Positions 59,839 through 64,000 of a DNA stretch of 64,000 nt are shown here, piece by piece. Source of the DNA: Pseudonocardia broussonetiae (GTDB taxonomy: Bacteria > Actinomycetota > Actinomycetes > Mycobacteriales > Pseudonocardiaceae); contig NZ_CP053564.1 of assembly GCF_013155125.1 (NCBI RefSeq), positions 1,495,501-1,559,500 of the forward strand, written 5' to 3'. A program made the position numbers and the translations under genes. The notes beneath the pieces were generated by a model, which was not told the DNA's origin, searched no databases, and was given only the letters and a program-made list of their open reading frames with translations. Numbering within the stretch: position 1 is the first letter of the stretch; the number at the start of each line of letters is the position of its first letter.

Positions 59839-61095
59839 TCAGGCCGTCGAGAGCCGGTTCTCGGCCGCCGCGAGCGGGTCGTAGGTCGGGTTCTGGAACA
59901 TCTCGTGCAACTGGCGGCGCCGCACGCCCATGTTGCCGCCGTCGTACACGGGGAAGCACAGGACGTCCTGCATGATCCCCGCGATCGGGGTCAGATCGGT
60001 GTAGGCGTCCACCCCGACCAGGCGCATGGCGTCGTACACGACCTGGACCGACGTCTCCGACGCGAAGACCTTGGTGATGTTCGCGAGCTCGCGGTCCTTG
60101 CCGTCGGTCTTGTCGAAGTGGTCGGCGGCCTTCCAGGTCAGGTAGCGGGCCGCCTCGATCCGGATCTTCAGGTCGGCGAGCATGTAGCCGGCGTTCTGGT
60201 ACTCGATGACCGGGTGCGGGCCGGAGCGGTTGTCGGTCCTGGTGAACTCGTAGGCGTAGTCGAACGCGGCGCGCATCCGCCCCACGCAGGCCGCACCGAT
60301 CGGTGCGCACGTCCACGAGAAGGCCGTCTTCACGATCTCCATGCCGTCGCCGGGCTCGCCGAGGATGTTGCCGGCCGGAACCCGGACGTTCGTGAACTCC
60401 AGCCGCGGCGAGATCGTGGCCCGGTGCCCGATGGTGTCGATGATCCCGGTGATCTCGACGCCGGGCGTGCCCTTCTCCACGACGATCACCGCGAGGGACT
60501 CCTGCGGCGGCTTGTCCGGGTCGGTGCGGCACACCAGGGTGATGACGTCGGGCAGCTCGCGGTTCCACCCGGATCCGTTGGTGGTGTAGTGCTTCGCCCC
60601 GTTGATCACCCACTCGTCGCCGTCGAGCCGGGCGAAGGTCTGCACCCCGACCTTGGGGTCCACCGAGTCGAAGTTCGCTCCACCGGTGACCTCGGTGAAC
60701 CCGAACGCCGCCAGCCGCGGCTCGTCGTCGGTGAACGGGCGGAGGAAGCGCTCCTTCTGCTCGTGGGTGCCGAAGTGGATGATCGGCGCCAGGCCCAGTC
60801 CCGTGGCCAGCACCGCGGTCGGGGTGTTGATGTCGACGCGCGCCAGCTCCTCGGCGGCGAGCACGAACGCCAGCGAGGAGAACTTGTTGCCGCCGTACTC
60901 GTCGGGGATCAGCGCCTTCAGGAAGCCCGCGGCGACCATCTGCTCGTAGAACGGCTTGATGGCGTAGAAGCGCTCCTCCGGCCCGGGGATGTCCTGCAGT
61001 GCCGCCGCCACCCCGGTCAGGACGCCGTCGGCGAACTGCCGGGCTCCGGCGCGCAGCTCCAGCTGACCCTCGTCGAGGCTGAAGTCGAGTCCCAT
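59839..61095 (-). CDS. Acyl-CoA dehydrogenase family flavoprotein
   Basis: A 418-residue protein with the acyl-CoA dehydrogenase fold: N-terminal helices (FSLDEGQLELRAGARQFADG), FAD-binding strands (FGFTEVTGGANFDS; VINGAKHYTTNGSG) and C-terminal helical domain (PVIEYQNAGYMLADLKIRIE; ASETSVQVVYDAMRLVGVDA). Where most members have a YEG motif with the catalytic glutamate, this one has VYDGGN, so D385 takes that place. GGAGG precedes the ATG at 61093-61095. It lies 124 bases after the acyl-CoA synthetase gene and probably acts on the CoA ester that enzyme forms. Confidence 0.88.
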   Translation of the reverse strand: MGLDFSLDEGQLELRAGARQFADGVLTGVAAALQDIPGPEERFYAIKPFYEQMVAAGFLKALIPDEYGGNKFSSLAFVLAAEELARVDINTPTAVLATGLGLAPIIHFGTHEQKERFLRPFTDDEPRLAAFGFTEVTGGANFDSVDPKVGVQTFARLDGDEWVINGAKHYTTNGSGWNRELPDVITLVCRTDPDKPPQESLAVIVVEKGTPGVEITGIIDTIGHRATISPRLEFTNVRVPAGNILGEPGDGMEIVKTAFSWTCAPIGAACVGRMRAAFDYAYEFTRTDNRSGPHPVIEYQNAGYMLADLKIRIEAARYLTWKAADHFDKTDGKDRELANITKVFASETSVQVVYDAMRLVGVDAYTDLTPIAGIMQDVLCFPVYDGGNMGVRRRQLHEMFQNPTYDPLAAAENRLSTA

Positions 61096-61219
61096 GTCGT
61101 CCTCCGTGCACAGGGCTCCGGCCCGTCGGCCGGAGCGGTGCGCGCAGTGTCGGACACGGGCGACGCCCAGCACTTGGACGAGAGCGCACCGCCACTGGTA
61201 CGACCGCGCCGCGAACCGC

Positions 61220-62917
61220 TCACCCCTTCAGCTCGGGGAACTCCTCGTACCGGAACTCGGTGACGGCCTGCTCCCCCGCCGCCGCCTGCTCCTCCCTGCG
61301 GCGGAGGTCGACGCGCCGGATCTTGCCGGAGATCGTCTTCGGGAGCGCGGCGAACTCGAGGCGACGCACGCGCTGGTAGGGGGCGAGCTTCTCGCGCGCG
61401 TGGCGCAGCACCGCCAGCGCGGTCTCGCGGTCCGGTGCGTACCCGGCCGCGAGGGTGACGTAGGCCTTCGGCACCGCGAGCCTGAGCTCGTCGGGCGCGG
61501 GGACGACGGCGGCCTCGGCCACGGCGGGGTGCTCGATCAGCACGCTCTCCAGCTCGAACGGGGAGATCTTGTAGTCGCTGGCCTTGAACACGTCGTCCGT
61601 GCGGCCGATGTAGAAGATGTAGCCGTCCTCGTCCCGGGACGCGACGTCACCGGTGTGGTAGTAGCCGCCGGACATGGCCTCGGCGTTGCGCTCGTCGTCG
61701 CCCTGGTAGCCGGTCATCAGCCCCGTCGGGCGGCGGGACAGGTCGATGCAGATCTCCCCCTCGCGGGCCGGCTGCCCGGTCGTCGGGTCCACCAGCACGA
61801 CGGGCACCCCGGGCAGCGGCAGTCCCATCGACCCCGGCTTGACGGGCATCCCGGGCACGTTGCCCACCGCCAGGGTGAGCTCGGTCTGGCCGTAGCCGTC
61901 GCGGATCGTGAGGTCCCAGGCGGCGCGGACCTGCTCCATCACCTCGGGGTTGAGGGGCTCGCCCGCCGAGAGGAGCTCGCGCAGCTCACCTCGTCCTCCG
62001 GACAGGTCGGCCTTGATCAGCATCCGCCACACCGTCGGCGGTGCGCAGAACGTGTTCACCCCGGCCCGGCGGATCTGCCCCAGCAGCGAGGCCGGGTCGA
62101 ACCGGGAGTAGTTGAAGGCGAAGATCGTCGCCTCGGCGATCCACGGGGCGAAGAAGCAGGACCACGCGTGCTTGGCCCACCCCGGCGAGGAGATGTTCAG
62201 GTGCACGTCGCCGGGCTTCGCCGCGACCCAGAAGGACGTGGCCAGGTGGCCGACCGGGTAGGAGACCTGCGTGTGCTCGACCAGCTTGGGCAGGTTCGTC
62301 GTGCCCGAGGTGAAGTACAGGAGCAGCGGGTCCGACGGCGCGGTCCCCGGGTGCGGGGTGGGCGGGACGTCCGCGGCGTAGGCGTCGCGGAAGGAGACCG
62401 TCCCCGCCGGCGCCTCCCCGACGACGAACCGCGTGTACGTGCCGTCGACGGTGTCGAACTTGGCCGCGTCGGCCGCGGTGACGACGACGTGGCGCGCCCG
62501 GCCACGGCCGATCCGGTCGGTCAGCTCGGCCGGGCCGAGCGCGGTGGTCGTCGGCAGGATCACGGCACCGAGCTTCATCACCGCGAGCATCGTGTCCCAC
62601 AGCTCGACCTGGTTGTCCAGCATCAGCAGCACCCGGTCGCCGCGCGCCACGCCGTTCGCCGCCAGGTGGGCGGCGACCTGGTCGGACCGCGTCGCCATCT
62701 CGTCGAAGGAGTACCGGGCCTCCGACCCGTCCTCCTCGACGATCCACAGCGCGGTCCGGTCCACCCCGCGGGCGATCTCGTCGAACCAGTCGACCGCCCA
62801 GTTGAACCGGTCGCCGAAGTCCGGCCAGGCGAACTCCGCGACCGCCTTGCCGTAGTCGCGGGAGAGGTCCTGCAGGAGGTCACGGGCCGCGCGGTAGGTG
62901 TCGGTGCTGCTGGACAT
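61220..62917 (-). CDS. Acyl-CoA synthetase, medium-chain/aromatic (MACS-like) type
   Basis: A 565-residue AMP-forming CoA ligase. The phosphate loop is FTSGTTNLPKLVEHTQ, in which N208 replaces the usual glycine. VHLNISSPGWAKHAWSCFFA is typical of the medium-chain/benzoate ligase branch. Later motifs are RDGYGQTELT, YYHTGDVASRDEDGYIFYIG, GRTDDVFKASDYKISPFELE and the final catalytic lysine in ISGKIRR. AGGAG precedes the ATG at 62915-62917. With the dehydrogenase it looks like the entry into oxidation of a medium-chain or cyclic acid. Confidence 0.9.
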   Translation of the reverse strand: MSSSTDTYRAARDLLQDLSRDYGKAVAEFAWPDFGDRFNWAVDWFDEIARGVDRTALWIVEEDGSEARYSFDEMATRSDQVAAHLAANGVARGDRVLLMLDNQVELWDTMLAVMKLGAVILPTTTALGPAELTDRIGRGRARHVVVTAADAAKFDTVDGTYTRFVVGEAPAGTVSFRDAYAADVPPTPHPGTAPSDPLLLYFTSGTTNLPKLVEHTQVSYPVGHLATSFWVAAKPGDVHLNISSPGWAKHAWSCFFAPWIAEATIFAFNYSRFDPASLLGQIRRAGVNTFCAPPTVWRMLIKADLSGGRGELRELLSAGEPLNPEVMEQVRAAWDLTIRDGYGQTELTLAVGNVPGMPVKPGSMGLPLPGVPVVLVDPTTGQPAREGEICIDLSRRPTGLMTGYQGDDERNAEAMSGGYYHTGDVASRDEDGYIFYIGRTDDVFKASDYKISPFELESVLIEHPAVAEAAVVPAPDELRLAVPKAYVTLAAGYAPDRETALAVLRHAREKLAPYQRVRRLEFAALPKTISGKIRRVDLRRREEQAAAGEQAVTEFRYEEFPELKG

Positions 62918-63094
62918 CTCGTACTCCTGGAAGGCATGGGTCGGGACCAGCAGGGTCTCGCCGCGCCACCGGCCGCGGCTACCCCCGCGCGGAGGTAGAG
63001 GAGACGGCGCGATTGCGCACCGCGGGCACCGCCGACGACAATCCCGCCACCGACCTCCCACCACCGCACTCCGCCCCCGACCTCGAGGAGGGAC

Positions 63095-63916
63095 GTGGAC
63101 GACGACACCTCCCCGACGCCGACCGCCGCCCGCCTCGTCGGACTGCGACTGCGCCAGCTGCAACGGGCCACCGGGCTGCCCGCGGTCTTCGGGGGCGCCA
63201 CCGCCCCCCGGCGCAGCGGCCGGGAGCTGCACATCACGCACGTCCGGGGCACCATCGGCACCTCGCTGCTCGACCTCCGGGTGGGGCCGGGCCGCGGGTT
63301 GGGCGGGTCCGTGCTCGCCTCCGGCGCCCTGCGCACGGTGCCCGACTACGCCTCGACCCGGTCCATCACCCACGACTTCGACGAGATCGTCGTCGCGCAG
63401 GAGCGGATCAGCTCGATCTTCGCGCTGCCCGTCACGGTCGCCGGTGTGGTCCGCGCGATCATCTACGGCGCGGTGCGGGGCCCGCACCGGATCGGCGACG
63501 CCGTCCTGGAGCGCGCGGCGGCGTTCGGGACGGCGCTGGAGCAGGAGCTGGCCGGCGTCCTGACGCGGCCCGCCACCCCGGTCCTCCCGCACTCCCGCGC
63601 GGCGGTCGCGGAGCTCGCCGAGCTGGCGAGGACGACCGGTGACGCCGCGACGCGCCGCCGGCTCGACCAGCTCATCGCCGGTCTGCGGGACGTCGTGGGC
63701 GGGGCGGCGCCGACCGCGGGGCAGCCGGGCCTCGCTCCCCGGGAGGTCGAGGTCCTCCGGCTCGTGGCCGTCGGGATGACCAACGGTGAGGTGGCCGGGG
63801 AGCTGGGGCTGAGCGTCGAGACGGTGCGCGCCTACCTCCGCAGCGCGACCCGCCGGCTCGGCGTGCACAACCGGACCGCGGCGGTTCACGTCGCTCGCGT
63901 GCTCGGCCTGCTCTGA
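63095..63916 (+). CDS. LuxR-family regulator with N-terminal GAF-like domain
   Basis: A 273-residue regulator with a GTG start after GAGGAGG. Residues about 10-165 resemble a GAF sensor (TGLPAVFGGATAPRRSGREL; GRGLGGSVLASGALRTVPDY; FALPVTVAGVVRAIIYGAV). The C-terminal LuxR helix-turn-helix is LAPREVEVLRLVAVGMTNGE, VAGELGLSVETVRAYLRSAT, RRLGVHNRTAAVHVARVL. It is divergent from the acyl-CoA synthetase gene and is the best candidate to control it; the 177-base intergenic region would hold both promoters. Confidence 0.88.
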   Translation: MDDDTSPTPTAARLVGLRLRQLQRATGLPAVFGGATAPRRSGRELHITHVRGTIGTSLLDLRVGPGRGLGGSVLASGALRTVPDYASTRSITHDFDEIVVAQERISSIFALPVTVAGVVRAIIYGAVRGPHRIGDAVLERAAAFGTALEQELAGVLTRPATPVLPHSRAAVAELAELARTTGDAATRRRLDQLIAGLRDVVGGAAPTAGQPGLAPREVEVLRLVAVGMTNGEVAGELGLSVETVRAYLRSATRRLGVHNRTAAVHVARVLGLL

Positions 63917-64000
63917 CCCCGTCGGACCGAGGGCCGCGGTGCCGTGTCGTCCGCGATCTCCGGCAGCCCGTAGGAGCCGAGGAACAGCACGTACCAGAGC
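63886..64000 (-). CDS. C-terminal fragment of a putative membrane protein (partial)
   Basis: At the right edge a minus-strand frame enters the window as LWYVLFLGSYGLPEIADDTA and then PRPSVRRGQSRPSTRAT before a TGA at 63886-63888. The hydrophobic start followed by a basic, proline-rich tail looks like the end of a membrane protein. It would overlap the LuxR gene by 31 bases in convergent orientation. Too short to identify, and the frame could be a chance opening. Confidence 0.35.
   Translation of the reverse strand, partial: LWYVLFLGSYGLPEIADDTAPRPSVRRGQSRPSTRAT

Noticed and set aside
62918..63889. N-terminal extension of the acyl-CoA synthetase frame through the intergenic region and the LuxR gene
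   Set aside because: The ATG at 62915-62917 has a strong ribosome-binding site and matches the family start, while the extension has no homology pattern and is antisense to the LuxR regulator.

Overview
The window is very GC-rich DNA (codon third positions almost all G or C, many GTG starts) from an actinobacterium. The order tRNA-Leu, fhaA, fhaB, pstP, rodA, pbpA, pknA, pknB, trpG, crgA is the conserved actinobacterial cell-wall and Ser/Thr-kinase locus that usually lies close to dnaA/oriC. The general gene content fits Pseudonocardia or another member of the Pseudonocardiaceae, but this is an inference and no species marker is present.

Layout. 1-8.5 kb (minus strand): a LytS-type histidine kinase and LytTR regulator with two tandem sodium:solute symporters, a proline-rich membrane protein and a partial DUF485 protein; this looks like a monocarboxylate sensing and uptake locus with an S49 peptidase inside it. 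8.5-16.5 kb: Fpg/Nei glycosylase, a cupin lipoprotein, a cytochrome P450, an overlapping TetR-Ogt pair, gamma-glutamyltransferase and a TM0106-type RecB-like nuclease. 16.6-19.9 kb: a copper-handling set (membrane protein, YcnI, CopC, CopD). 19.9-24.3 kb: flavin disulfide reductase, NAD(P)-binding protein, an AlbA_2 (Schlafen-type) regulator, DUF4442 protein. 24.4-27.3 kb: alcohol dehydrogenase, amidohydrolase and DUF59 protein, the accessory genes of propane-type diiron monooxygenase operons, here without any monooxygenase. 27.3-34.7 kb: mixed metabolism and regulators, including an orphan [2Fe-2S] subunit.

34.8-45.9 kb: tRNA-Leu(CAG) and the cell-division/peptidoglycan locus. FhaA/FhaB (phosphothreonine readers), PstP (phosphatase), PknA/PknB (kinases), RodA/PbpA (glycan polymerase and transpeptidase) and CrgA (divisome) form one control circuit for growth and septation. 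Two perfect DnaA boxes lie just after crgA. 45.8-52.6 kb: rhomboid protease, cyclophilin, hydrolases and small membrane proteins, including a fusion of a degenerate alpha/beta hydrolase to a luciferase-like domain.

52.6-58.6 kb: an apparently iron-regulated island. IdeR/DtxR-like boxes lie at both outer ends, before an FbpABC-type ferric iron ABC transporter (plus strand) and before a large convergent protein combining adenylation, carrier and membrane acyltransferase-3 domains (minus strand). This is the best candidate here for an undescribed system. 58.6-64 kb: AraC regulator with an in-frame remnant of a second AraC C-terminus, acyl-CoA dehydrogenase, medium-chain-type acyl-CoA synthetase and a LuxR regulator. 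No insertion sequence, CRISPR array, rRNA or riboswitch was recognised, and no stretch longer than 300 bases lacks a gene.
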